NCBI GenBank assembly: GCA_028819235.1 | Contig: JAPPMC010000196.1 | Coordinates: 1 to 34,353 of the forward strand | Direction of reading: 5' to 3' | DNA: 34,353 bases | Source: Bryobacterales bacterium | GTDB taxonomy: Bacteria; Acidobacteriota; Terriglobia; Bryobacterales; UBA6623 | Shown here: positions 25,943-34,353 of the stretch, piece after piece | Layout of the letters: the number at the start of each line of letters is the position of its first letter | Position numbering within the stretch: position 1 is the stretch's first letter | The notes under the pieces: model-generated | Seen by the model: the letters and a program-made list of their open reading frames with translations, nothing else | Databases searched by the model: none | What the model was told of the DNA's origin: nothing | Made by a program: the position numbers and the translations under genes

Positions 25943-25948
25943 TATAAT
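25943..25948 (+). promoter_or_regulatory. Possible -10 box ahead of second CRTAC1 gene
   Basis: A perfect TATAAT in otherwise GC-rich DNA, about 135 bases before the ATG at 26084 and after the hairpin group. No good -35 element is seen 16-18 bases upstream, so the assignment is weak. Confidence 0.3.
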
Positions 25949-26083
25949 GAGCCCGGTCCCGCGACCATCGGGCCGGTGCCTGCCCATCCCGCCTCGATCG
26001 GCCGGGAATTGAACGGACACGTTCGGGAGGGCGTTCCGGCTGCGGGTCGCAGCAACCTTGAGGGTCCCTAGCAAGGCCGGAGA

Positions 26084-27940
26084 ATGAGCCTCCCGCGCCG
26101 AACCCGAACGTCCCGGTCGCGGGCGCGGTCTCGGCGCAGCTTCCTGCGATTTCTGGGCGGTCCCGCGCTGTGCGCGTTCGGGACCGAACTGGCGGCACTG
26201 AGGGAGGACCACCCCCTCGCCCGCTGTTTGGAGGCGATGCTCGGCTCACGCTTGCGAGCCTCGGCCGCCGAGCCCGTCCGGTTCACGGACGTATCCCAGA
26301 AGGCCGGCCTTGCGGCGGCCCTCAACGTGTCCGGCAGCCCGACCGAGAAGCGGTACCTGCTAGAGGAAATGGGCTGCGGTGTCGCGTTCTTCGACTACGA
26401 CAACGACGGCTGGCTGGACATCTTCCTCGTGAACGGAACCTCATTCGACGGATTCCCCGCCGGGGGCGGACCGTCCAGCTACCTGTTCCACAACAACCGC
26501 GACGGGACCTTCACGGACGTCACGAGCGACTCAGGCCTGCACAGGACGGGCTGGGGGCAGGGGTGCTGCGTCGGAGACTACGACAACGACGGCTTCGACG
26601 ACCTCGTCGTCACCTACTGGGGTCGCAACGTCCTGTACCGCAATAACGGTGACGGCACCTTCCGGGACGTCTCGGAAGAGGCTGGTGTTGCGGGCGACGC
26701 CCCCCGCTGGGGGGCTGCGTGCTGCTTCTTGGACTACGACCGCGACGGCTTGCTGGACCTCTTCGTGGCCAACTACGTCAATTTCGACCCCGCAGTATCG
26801 CCGCCGCCGGGCGGCGCAGAGTCCTGCTGGTACAACGACCTCGCCGTCGCCTGCGGCCCGCAGGGCTTCGGGGGCGGCACGAACCTGCTTTACAGGAATC
26901 TGGGGGATGGAACGTTCGAGGATGTCTCCGAGAGCTCGGGGATCGCCGTTCCCCGAGGCCCGGCCGAGGCTGCCTTCGCAAAGACGGGATGGCGGCCCGT
27001 CGGGTCATACGGCATGGGCGCGGCGGTGGCGGACTTCGACAACGACGGCTGGCCGGACATCTACGTTGCCTGCGACACGGCCCCCAGCCTCCTGTATCGA
27101 AACAACCACGACGGAACCTTCACTGAGGTTGGCGTTCAGGCCGGATGCGCCTTCAACGAAGACGGCGTCGCGATGGCCGGCATGGGTGTCGGGATCGCCG
27201 ATTTCGACGGGGACGGCTGGCTCGACATCGTCCGCACCAACTTCTCAGACCAAGTCACCACGGTGTACCAAAACAACGGCGACGGGACCTTCTACGACGC
27301 GAGCCTGCACGCGGGCTTGGGTGTGAACACGAGGTTTCTGGGGTTTGGTGCGGGCTTCTTCGACTTTGACAACGACGGCTGGCCCGACATCTTGCTGGCC
27401 AATGGGCACGTCTACCCGGCGATCGAGGGCGAGGATCTGCACGTTACCTACAAGCAGCGCAAGATCCTATACCGCAACCTGGGGAACGGTCGTTTCCGCG
27501 ACATCTCCGAGACCGCCGGGCCGGGCATTACCCAGCCCGCCGTCAGTAGGGGCTGCGCCTTCGGCGACTTTGACAACGACGGCTTGGTGGACGTCGTCGT
27601 CAACAATCTGGACGGTCCGCCGTCGCTGCTGCGGAACGAATGTCGCGGCGGCAATCACTGGCTGATGGTGAAGTGCGTCGGCAGCGTGTCGAACCGATCG
27701 GCGATCGGCGCTCGGGTAACGGTGACTGCGGGCTCTCGCGTGCAGGTCGGCGAGGTCATGAGCGGGTCGAGCTACTACTCCCAGAACGACCTGAGGCTGC
27801 ACTTCGGCCTCGGATCCGCCGCCACGGCCGACCGTGTCGACGTGCGCTGGCCCTCGGGGGGCCGGGAAGGCTTGCAGTCCGTGGCGGCCGATCGGGTCAT
27901 AACCATCCTGGAGGGCCGCGGAATCACAGGTCCCGCCTAG
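26084..27940 (+). CDS. CRTAC1-type FG-GAP/VCBS repeat protein with ASPIC/UnbV C-terminus, Tat signal
   Basis: A 618-aa exported protein. The N-terminus is strongly basic with a twin-arginine motif (SRRSFLRFLGG), implying export in folded, possibly metal-loaded form. Calcium-type loops follow in series: DYDNDGWLD, DYDNDGFDD, DYDRDGLLD, DFDNDGWPD, DFDGDGWLD, DFDNDGWPD and DFDNDGLVD, alternating with YRNNGDGTF-type strands. The C-terminal ASPIC/UnbV region has IGARVTVTAGSRV, LHFGLGSAA and DVRWPSGG. GGAG lies close before the ATG. It follows the OAR-like receptor on the same strand after 249 bases containing hairpins and a possible separate promoter. Unlike the similar gene at 20107-21864 it has a Tat rather than a plain hydrophobic signal. 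The molecular function is not established. Confidence 0.91.
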   Translation: MSLPRRTRTSRSRARSRRSFLRFLGGPALCAFGTELAALREDHPLARCLEAMLGSRLRASAAEPVRFTDVSQKAGLAAALNVSGSPTEKRYLLEEMGCGVAFFDYDNDGWLDIFLVNGTSFDGFPAGGGPSSYLFHNNRDGTFTDVTSDSGLHRTGWGQGCCVGDYDNDGFDDLVVTYWGRNVLYRNNGDGTFRDVSEEAGVAGDAPRWGAACCFLDYDRDGLLDLFVANYVNFDPAVSPPPGGAESCWYNDLAVACGPQGFGGGTNLLYRNLGDGTFEDVSESSGIAVPRGPAEAAFAKTGWRPVGSYGMGAAVADFDNDGWPDIYVACDTAPSLLYRNNHDGTFTEVGVQAGCAFNEDGVAMAGMGVGIADFDGDGWLDIVRTNFSDQVTTVYQNNGDGTFYDASLHAGLGVNTRFLGFGAGFFDFDNDGWPDILLANGHVYPAIEGEDLHVTYKQRKILYRNLGNGRFRDISETAGPGITQPAVSRGCAFGDFDNDGLVDVVVNNLDGPPSLLRNECRGGNHWLMVKCVGSVSNRSAIGARVTVTAGSRVQVGEVMSGSSYYSQNDLRLHFGLGSAATADRVDVRWPSGGREGLQSVAADRVITILEGRGITGPA

Positions 27941-28043
27941 GCAGCAACTCTGGCGCAGGGACGTTCGCGCGGCGCTCGCGGAACGGCTCGTGCGCGCCGG
28001 AGCGTCGAGACCGAGGACACGGTGCGGGGCCCGGTCACTGGCT

Positions 28044-28727
28044 CTAAGCCGCCCTGGCTTGGGCCTTCGGGCCATCTTGGGTTCCGCCCATTTGTAGCTC
28101 CCGATGAGCGCTACGAGCAGTGCCCACCTGACGCAGCTGGCCTGCGCAACCCGTCCAGCAGATATCCAGCCCGGAGCTGCTACATGAACCGCTGCGAATT
28201 TGGCGGAGGAATGAGATCAGAGTGTCGCCGATAGGCGCATCCACTTCGTCAACCAACAGGACTAGAGGCCGCGAATCTGCTGCCGCCCATTGGGCCAAGA
28301 CGCGCTCGAGTGCCAGATGCGGGACTGCCTCAGCCAAAGAGGCCGGCCAGCTTCCGTTGACCAAGGGCTCTCGCGTTGTCCATTCGGCCTCGATCGCCCT
28401 CAGAATCGCGCGCATGCCAGCTGCGACATCTTGGCGCGCCGACAGACCTACTCCAACGAGGATGTCAACGCACTGAAAGCGACCAGTTCGGCCGAGATGC
28501 TCAGCTAGAGCACCTAAGGCGGTCGTCTTGCCCGACTGACGCGGAGGACAGAGGGTGAAATACGCCTTCCGCCGGACCAGGATCAGAACCTCGTCCAGGT
28601 CAACCCGGTCCAGCGGTCGGTCCCGGTAGGGCTCCTCCGCCTCCATAGGCCCCTCTGTGTTGACGTATCGCGCGTCTCTTAGGGCGTAGGGTAGGGCACG
28701 GAAGATTTCCAAGCTCCGCAGGCGCAC
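28044..28727 (-). pseudogene. Truncated P-loop ATPase (AAA, ATP-binding protein family)
   Basis: The open frame encodes 227 aa from GTG 28727. The first ~185 residues look like the N-terminal part of a bacterial AAA-type ATP-binding protein family that I recall as usually several hundred residues long. It reads RYVNTEGP, LDLDEVL-like RVDLDEVLILVRRKAYF, Walker A PPRQSGKTTALGALAEHL, Walker B PLVLLVDEVDAPIGDTLISF and LRQIRSG. After RSG the expected continuation (FPQSVVLCGVRD-type segment) is absent and the sequence becomes Ser/Cys/Gln-rich with no similarity, ending 45-50 residues later. Neither other minus frame restores it. I therefore call it a C-terminally truncated remnant. It stands alone between the convergent CRTAC1 gene and the TPR genes. 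A short functional variant cannot be excluded. Confidence 0.6.
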
Positions 28728-28823
28728 GCAACAGATGCCAAGGGGTACCAGTGCCTACAAGGATCCTCAGGCTGACTCGGCACAGAGCGCGCCGTCTTGG
28801 GCCAGCCGCTGTAGCAGCCGCCG

Positions 28824-31800
28824 CTACGGTCGTCGGCTAGTCGTCGCGCGCCGCTGCGCCTCCAAGTCTGCCGCTTCCCGCTCAAGGCGCTCGAAGATGG
28901 CCATCGCCTCCCGGGCTTCGTCCTCCCTGCCGACCCGCCGGTACAACAGCCCAAGGACGTAGTGGTAGCGGGACACGCGCGGATTGATCCTGATCGCCGC
29001 TTCCAATTGCCCGATCGCCTTGGGCAGATCCTTCTGTGCCCTGAAGGCCTTGGCTGCCTGGAATCTGCCGAGATCCGAGTCCGGGTCCAGTGCGATCGCC
29101 TTCCGGGCAAACTCCAGCCCCCTTGCGGGATCGTTCTGCCGGTTGTAGTGTGCCGCCAGGTTCACGTACGGCGCGACAAAGCCGACTGCGCGCTGCTCGC
29201 TGAGCTCGATGGCCCTGCCATAGCTCTTGACCGCCTCCGTGTCCTTGCTCATCGACTCCAGCGCGAAGCCCAGCGCATTGTGCGCCTCCATGTAGGAAGG
29301 TTCGAGCTTCAGGGCGCGGTCGAACTGGTCCACTGCCGCCGGGAAGTTGTCCTGCGCGGAGTAGAGCTTCCCTAGGTTGTAACGGATCTCTGCCGAGTCC
29401 GGGTTCAGCCGCGCCGCCATCTCGAACTCGACCCGCGCCCTGTCGTACTGGCCGATCAGCATCAGCACCCTGCCCAAGATCTTGTGCGCTTCGGCGTTGT
29501 CGATGTTCAGCCGCAGGGATCTGGCCAGCGCGCCTACGGCGTCGGCGACCTTTTTCTGCGCGAACGCCACATAGCCCAAGGCGTAGTGGCCCCACCACGA
29601 GTCGGGGTTATCGCGCACGTAGCGCCGCAGGCGGGGCTCCACCTGCTTGAAGTTTCCCAGGCGGATCTCGTCCTCGAATGCGCTCACCAGCGCGGGATCG
29701 TCCCCGTCGCCTGGCCGCATTGCGACGCTGCCGAGCCTTGATGAACTGCCCTCTACCAGAGCGGAGACCATTTCGCTGCGCCATCGCCGTCGCAGCAGTT
29801 CGGAGAGCCGCTCAATCTCCGCCGCGGCTCGGTCGTCGCTTGGGTCGAGCTGGGCCGCGGTCTCGAACGCCTTGACGGCTTCCTCCTCGTAGCCGGCCCC
29901 TGCAAGGGCTTCGCCAAGTCCCATGTGCGCCAGCGCTGAAGACGGGCGAAGTCGAACGGCGTTCCTGTAGGCGTCCGCCGCCTCTTCGCCGAGGCGTTGC
30001 GACCGCAGGGTGTCTCCCAAGCCCATGAACCCCGCGTGAGAGTCGGGCCGTAGCTCGACCGCCCGGCGGTACGCCGCCACCGCCGATGCCGGGTCGCCGC
30101 TGCGGGCCAGCGCCTCGCCCAGCGCGAGCTGGGCGTCGAAGTAGGCCGGCACCAGGCCGACGATCTGGCGGAGCTTGTCGATTGCCGCCCTGACTTCTGC
30201 GTTGTCCAGCGCTGCTCGGGCCTCCCTCATCAGCACGGTCGCAGTCTCGCCCTTCTGCTTCTCGCTAATCAGCGGACGGCTCGCTTCGAGCTCGCGGCGT
30301 GCCTCCTCGCGTCGCCCTGCACGCGCCAGCGCCAGGCCCAGCTGGTAGCGCGCCTCCCCGAGGCTGGGGTCCAGCGTGAGGGCCTTCTCCAGGTGGACAA
30401 CCCCCTCATCAACTGCCCGGTTCGCCACCAACGCCCGGCCTAGCGCCAGATGCCCCCTGGCAAAGCTCGGATCAATCCCTACCGCCCGCTCTAGATGGTC
30501 GATCTCGCTGGCGCGGTCCCCATTCGCATTGTGCGCCCGGCTCAGGTTGTAGTGGGCGTTGACGAGCCCGGGATCCAGATTCAGCGCGGCCAGCAGTTCT
30601 TCTACGGCCTTCTCCGGGTCCACGATCACCAGCACGCCGCCCAAGTTGGCCCGGGCCTCCGCAAAGTCCGGACGCAAGCGGACGGCGGACCTGAACGCTT
30701 CTAGGGCCTCGTCTGTCTTGTCGGTCTGCGTCAGGACTAGGCCTAGGTTGTTCAGTGCTTCCGGATAGTCCGGACGCTGCCTGGTCGCCTCGCGGAAGGC
30801 AGCGGCGACCTGCTGCGGGTCCGCGCCCGCCCTCCCCAGCAGCCGGCCCAGCACATTGTGCGCTTCGGGGCTGCTGGGGCTCCTCTTGAGCTCCGTGCGC
30901 ATCGCATCTATGGCCACATCCATGTCTGGGATCGGCCCCGCTGAGGCGGGTAGGTTCAGCGCGGCTTCGAACTGCCCCAATGCGGCTCCGCCACGGCCCT
31001 CGGCAAGCAGCACGACGCCGAGGTCCACATACGGCGCCGGCAGGTTGCGATTCAGAGCGATGGCACGCTGCAGGTGCCGCCTGGCCAGATCGTTGCGTCC
31101 CTGCTCCCTGAAGGCCATGCCCAACGCCGCGCTCGATTCGGCCATCGCCGGGTCGAGGCGCGCCGCATGCTCCAGCTCGGCTGTCGCCTCCAGCCGCTCG
31201 CCCCGATACCACAGAGCCAAACCAAGGTGGTAGCGGGCCTCGGCCGACTCGGGCTCCAGTTCGACTGCCCGCCGCAGATGCCGCACTGAGCCGTCAAGAT
31301 CGCCTTGGCGTCCTAGCAGGTATCCGAGGAAGCTGTGCGCCGGCGCGTACCCGGGAAAGCTCTCGACCGTCCGCTCCGCACCCGAGCGGGCGGACTCCAC
31401 GTCTCCCCGTTCTGCGCTCTCTCTGGCGACGGCCAACTGTCTCCCGGCGGACTCGGTGTGCCCCGGCCAGTCTTGAACATTCCTCCGCCCGCGTGCCGCA
31501 AGGCGCCTTAGCGCCTGCCCGAGACCGTAGTACGACTCGGCCTTCTCCGGTTCGATATCGAGGGCCTCTTCGTACGCCCCAACGGCAGCCTCCGGATCCG
31601 TGCCCGCCAACGTCTGGCCGATCTGGTGCTGCACCTCCGCGAACAGCGAGGCCGCCGGCCGGCCCCGGCCAAGGTCCAGGATCTCGCGCAACTCGTCCAC
31701 CGCACTCTCGCTCTGCCCGATGTTGCGCAGCGCAACGCCCAAGTTCAGCCGGATCTCAAGGTTGTCAGGGGCCAGCGCCACCGCCTTGCGGAATGCCTCG

Positions 31801-32510
31801 ACGGCCTCCACGACGCCCCCGGTTTCAGCGAGGACTGTCCCGAGGCTGTTGTGCGCCCTAACTAGGCTCGGATCCAGTTCTGTTGCGCGCCGGAACCGTT
31901 CGATCGCCTTTCCGAACTCCTTGCGCTGCTGGTGCGAGACCCCGAGCCAGTGGTTCCCGAGGGCGGAACTGTCGTTCTGTTCGAGAAAGTCCTCGAACAC
32001 TTCGACCGCGCGGTCCCACTCCCCTTGCCGCTGCAGTAGCAGGCCCAGCTCGAGCCATGCTTCTTCCAGTTCGGGCTCCAGGAGGACCGCCTCTTCCATC
32101 TCGGCGACCGCTTCCTCCGATCGGCCCAAGTTTCGAAGTGCGAGTCCGAGGTTGAAACGGGCCTTACCCGATTGAGGCTCCAGGCTCACGGCCTCGCGAA
32201 AGGCCGCCAGCGCATCCTCCAGTTCGCCTGTATTGCTGAGCGCGACCCCTAGTGCGATGTGGGCATCGGCTTGGCCCGGAAATAGTTCGAGCGACAGTCG
32301 GAGCTCTGCGATGGCAGGTTCCCACAAGCCCTGCTCAAGCAGCGCCACAGCCCGCCCGTAGTGATCGGCAGTGCCTTGCTGGGGTAGCGCCGGCAGCACC
32401 CACAGCCATCCCGCCAGCCAAGCGGAGGCCAAGTGCATCGCGAGGCGCGGCCGAACGGCCCTTGCGGCGCCTGGCAAGCGCTTGCCAGCCTCTCCGGACT
32501 CCACCGCCAT
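28824..32510 (-). CDS. Giant tetratricopeptide-repeat protein (1228 aa)
   Basis: Almost the whole protein is TPR helix pairs, seen as recurring A-x-x-x-L-G-x-x-L / A-x-x-x-F-x-x-A-x-x-L-x-P patterns such as AHIALGVALSNTGELEDALA and YNLGKLYSAQDNFPAAVDQF. A signal-like hydrophobic segment (ASAWLAGWLWVLPALPQQG) near residue ~28 suggests export to the periplasm. Two breaks in the TPR pattern are a basic, likely disordered stretch near residue 340-380 and one around 865-900 (RRRWRSEMVSALVEGSSSRL). Its role is probably as a protein-protein scaffold. It begins 20 bases after the stop of the smaller TPR gene, so the two form an operon. It is not recognisable as PEP-CTERM, O-GlcNAc transferase (no glycosyltransferase domain) or a secretion pilotin. 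Confidence 0.9.
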   Translation of the reverse strand: MAVESGEAGKRLPGAARAVRPRLAMHLASAWLAGWLWVLPALPQQGTADHYGRAVALLEQGLWEPAIAELRLSLELFPGQADAHIALGVALSNTGELEDALAAFREAVSLEPQSGKARFNLGLALRNLGRSEEAVAEMEEAVLLEPELEEAWLELGLLLQRQGEWDRAVEVFEDFLEQNDSSALGNHWLGVSHQQRKEFGKAIERFRRATELDPSLVRAHNSLGTVLAETGGVVEAVEAFRKAVALAPDNLEIRLNLGVALRNIGQSESAVDELREILDLGRGRPAASLFAEVQHQIGQTLAGTDPEAAVGAYEEALDIEPEKAESYYGLGQALRRLAARGRRNVQDWPGHTESAGRQLAVARESAERGDVESARSGAERTVESFPGYAPAHSFLGYLLGRQGDLDGSVRHLRRAVELEPESAEARYHLGLALWYRGERLEATAELEHAARLDPAMAESSAALGMAFREQGRNDLARRHLQRAIALNRNLPAPYVDLGVVLLAEGRGGAALGQFEAALNLPASAGPIPDMDVAIDAMRTELKRSPSSPEAHNVLGRLLGRAGADPQQVAAAFREATRQRPDYPEALNNLGLVLTQTDKTDEALEAFRSAVRLRPDFAEARANLGGVLVIVDPEKAVEELLAALNLDPGLVNAHYNLSRAHNANGDRASEIDHLERAVGIDPSFARGHLALGRALVANRAVDEGVVHLEKALTLDPSLGEARYQLGLALARAGRREEARRELEASRPLISEKQKGETATVLMREARAALDNAEVRAAIDKLRQIVGLVPAYFDAQLALGEALARSGDPASAVAAYRRAVELRPDSHAGFMGLGDTLRSQRLGEEAADAYRNAVRLRPSSALAHMGLGEALAGAGYEEEAVKAFETAAQLDPSDDRAAAEIERLSELLRRRWRSEMVSALVEGSSSRLGSVAMRPGDGDDPALVSAFEDEIRLGNFKQVEPRLRRYVRDNPDSWWGHYALGYVAFAQKKVADAVGALARSLRLNIDNAEAHKILGRVLMLIGQYDRARVEFEMAARLNPDSAEIRYNLGKLYSAQDNFPAAVDQFDRALKLEPSYMEAHNALGFALESMSKDTEAVKSYGRAIELSEQRAVGFVAPYVNLAAHYNRQNDPARGLEFARKAIALDPDSDLGRFQAAKAFRAQKDLPKAIGQLEAAIRINPRVSRYHYVLGLLYRRVGREDEAREAMAIFERLEREAADLEAQRRATTSRRP

Positions 32511-32530
32511 GCGCCTGTTGCGAGCCTCTC

Positions 32531-34057
32531 CTAGTGCGGGTTCAGCAGTGTCCGCACCAGCTGGGCCTCCTCGTCCTTTTCGCGCAGTTCCTCGGCGATC
32601 GCCAAGTATCGCTGGGCCTCGCTCCGCAGGCCCATGCGCACTAGCAGCTGCCCGTACTGGTAGCTGGCCCTGACCGAGTTCGGATTCAGCCGCAGCGCAG
32701 TCTCGAAGTTCTGCCTCGCCTCCTCGAACCTCCGCTCCTTGACCAGAGAGACGGCGAGTCCCTCGTACGACGGAGCGTGCTCGGGGTGCCGCTCCAGGAT
32801 TGCGTCGAACGCACGGATGGACTCCGCGAAACGTCCCTCCTTTTGGTCGATCATCGCCAGATAGTAGGGGGACAGCAGCTGGTCTGGCTTCAGGCGCCGG
32901 CTCTCGCTCAGGTGCCGGGCTGCCGCCGCGAATTCCGACCGGAGGTAGTGGACCGTGCCGACGGCGTAGTGCAGCTGCGCCTCGTCAGGCTCTTCCGACA
33001 GCAGTCCCCTGTAGAGCTGCAGCGCGCTGTCATACTCCCCAGCCGCGCCCTGGGCGGTCGCCAGCCAGTAGCGGGCCGCACGGTGTCCGGGCTCCAGCTC
33101 GAGGGCCCGCGAGAGGGCTTGCTTGGCGTCTTCCGCCAATTCCAGCCGGAGGGCCACCGTTCCGAAGGAGAACTGGATCCCGGCGTCGTCCGGCGCCTCA
33201 AGCTTGGCCCGGATCAGGTAAGACAGCGCTTTCTCCAACTCGCCGCTGCGTTCCGCGATGAGGGCCACCTGCCGGAGTGCCGGCACCGACTGATCGTCCA
33301 ACCCTACCGCGAGCTCGTAGTTGTCCGCCGCCTTGGCGAGGTTGCCTTCGAGCAGGTAGAGCCCGCCTAGGTTGAAGGCCACCTCGTAGGACCCCAGCCC
33401 TTCTCGCTTGAGGTTCTCGAGGATCGCGATGGCCTCTGGGTTGAGCCCGGCCTTCGAGATCGAGAGGGCGAACCGCATCGACGGTTCCCTTGGCACACCC
33501 CGCTGACGCTTCCAGGCATCGGCGAGCTGCAGCACTGCCTCCCGATTGCCCGCTGCCGCATGTGCCTCTGCCAGAACGAGCAGACCATCCGGCGACTCCC
33601 GCAACTTGTCTTCCACCGGTCCGGCAACGGCCAATGCCGCCAGGTGGTTGCCCCTGGCGCTCTCGACGCGGGCGAGCGCCAGTCGGGCCGCCGCATTGTC
33701 CGGGGCAAGTTCGAGGACCCGCCGATACGTCGCCTCTGATCGGGCGGGCTCACCGGAGAGGGCGTACGCGTGTGCAAGGTTGAGCCGAGCCCCGAGCAAC
33801 CGCGGGTTGGCCTCCACTGCGCTCTCGAGGAGATCCACACCCTCCCGGTACCGCTCCTGCCGCAGGCGGATGGAGCCGATCATTGCCTGGGCGACTGGTT
33901 TGGTGGCCGGATCTCCCAGCGCGAGGGCTGCTGCCGCTTCGGCTGACTCGAGGTCGCCCCGGAGCAGGAACTCCACAGACCTCTGCAGGTTGGCCGTGGG
34001 CTGCGCCGCGAGTGCCGCCGCGACTGCGATCGCCAGTAGGACTTTGGACCGCGCCAT
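32531..34057 (-). CDS. Tetratricopeptide-repeat protein with signal peptide (508 aa)
   Basis: Starts at ATG 34057, giving a clear signal peptide (MARSKVLLAIAVAAALAAQ) and AAGG about 8 bases upstream. The frame is open to 34336, but the extra 93 residues are Arg/Gly/Ala-rich and unlike a leader. The mature protein is TPR repeats throughout, for example LLGARLNLAHAYALSGEPAR and LHYAVGTVHYLRSEFAAAAR, ending in a charged helix (EELREKDEEAQLV). It is the first gene of a two-TPR operon, probably periplasmic. No catalytic domain is visible. With the CRTAC1 and receptor genes nearby it may belong to the same surface assembly, which is an inference from proximity only. Confidence 0.88.
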   Translation of the reverse strand: MARSKVLLAIAVAAALAAQPTANLQRSVEFLLRGDLESAEAAAALALGDPATKPVAQAMIGSIRLRQERYREGVDLLESAVEANPRLLGARLNLAHAYALSGEPARSEATYRRVLELAPDNAAARLALARVESARGNHLAALAVAGPVEDKLRESPDGLLVLAEAHAAAGNREAVLQLADAWKRQRGVPREPSMRFALSISKAGLNPEAIAILENLKREGLGSYEVAFNLGGLYLLEGNLAKAADNYELAVGLDDQSVPALRQVALIAERSGELEKALSYLIRAKLEAPDDAGIQFSFGTVALRLELAEDAKQALSRALELEPGHRAARYWLATAQGAAGEYDSALQLYRGLLSEEPDEAQLHYAVGTVHYLRSEFAAAARHLSESRRLKPDQLLSPYYLAMIDQKEGRFAESIRAFDAILERHPEHAPSYEGLAVSLVKERRFEEARQNFETALRLNPNSVRASYQYGQLLVRMGLRSEAQRYLAIAEELREKDEEAQLVRTLLNPH

Positions 34058-34353
34058 CGATGCCTTGGCCTGCGCTAGCCGCACCGCAGCGCCCGCCCAG
34101 AATTCCGGCGCCCAAGGCCCGTTCGCTCTGCCTGTGTGGGCAGTGGCGGCCCAGCGGTGTGGGACCGCGCCGGAGCCTCCCAAGGGCCCTCGCGCCGTGG
34201 CTTGCTGCTCCAGACCATAGCCGCCACGTCGGCCCAATTCACGCACACAGAATATCCGACGCGGCGAGAGGGCGCAATGCCGCGCCAAACCGCCGCGAGC
34301 TGCCCATGCCCCATAACCGGGACTTGACAACGGCACCCCTCGTGTGGCATCCA
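34058..34353. other. Upstream region of the TPR operon
   Basis: About 300 bases to the window end. It should contain the promoter of the TPR operon on the minus strand. No reliable promoter boxes, gene or repeat were recognised; the open frames here are Arg/Gly/Ala-rich and look non-coding. Confidence 0.4.

Noticed and set aside
28824..32510. Repeated DNA pattern suggesting an array
   Set aside because: The periodicity is about 102 bases and degenerate, fitting 34-residue TPR units in protein; there are no conserved direct repeats with unique spacers.
34058..34336. N-terminal extension of the 508-aa TPR protein
   Set aside because: The added 93 residues are non-conserved and would bury a clear signal peptide that begins at ATG 34057.

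Overview
The window reads as chromosomal DNA of a GC-rich, Gram-negative, heterotrophic bacterium, most likely an Acidobacteriota member (Bryobacterales/Solibacter-like). This assignment is an inference. It rests on a very large OAR-type TonB-dependent receptor with an N-terminal carboxypeptidase-regulatory-like domain, two CRTAC1-type FG-GAP/ASPIC-UnbV proteins, giant TPR proteins, and Tat-exported GH51 enzymes. No rRNA, tRNA, CRISPR array, integrase or complete insertion sequence was recognised.

Left part (1-6667, + strand). The C-terminal part of a TonB-dependent receptor is followed by a compact metabolic cluster: dihydrolipoamide dehydrogenase (E3), octanoyltransferase LipB, a lipoyl-dependent E2 acyltransferase, and a divergent acetate/propionate-type kinase. 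LipB can supply the lipoyl precursor for E2, E3 reoxidises the E2 lipoyl arm, and the kinase could draw ATP from the acyl product. The E1 subunits and LipA are not in the window.

Middle-left (6759-9842, - strand). Two different sodium:solute symporter genes lie head to tail with no base between stop and start. Divergent from them is a two-gene cassette (10326-14364, +): a PHP-domain/SMC-like ATPase fusion (TrlF/Ppl-like) and an AlbA_2 (Schlafen-type) protein with a probable GHKL-like C-terminal domain. The ATPase and the start of the second gene are clearly AT-richer than the surroundings. This looks like an acquired defence or nucleic-acid-surveillance module and is the most notable item in the window.

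Middle-right (14448-21864, mainly - strand). Two GH51 alpha-L-arabinofuranosidase-type enzymes, both with Tat signals, suggest extracytoplasmic trimming of arabinose-containing glycans. Next come a gene-poor stretch, a small coiled-coil protein of unknown function, and an FG-GAP/ASPIC-UnbV protein.

Right part (22244-34353). A complete OAR-like receptor (+) is followed by a cluster of hairpins and a second FG-GAP/ASPIC-UnbV protein (+). On the opposite strand lie an ATPase fragment that looks truncated and two adjacent TPR proteins (1228 and 508 aa). The receptor/CRTAC1/TPR neighbourhood may form a surface or periplasmic assembly. Its function cannot be read from sequence.
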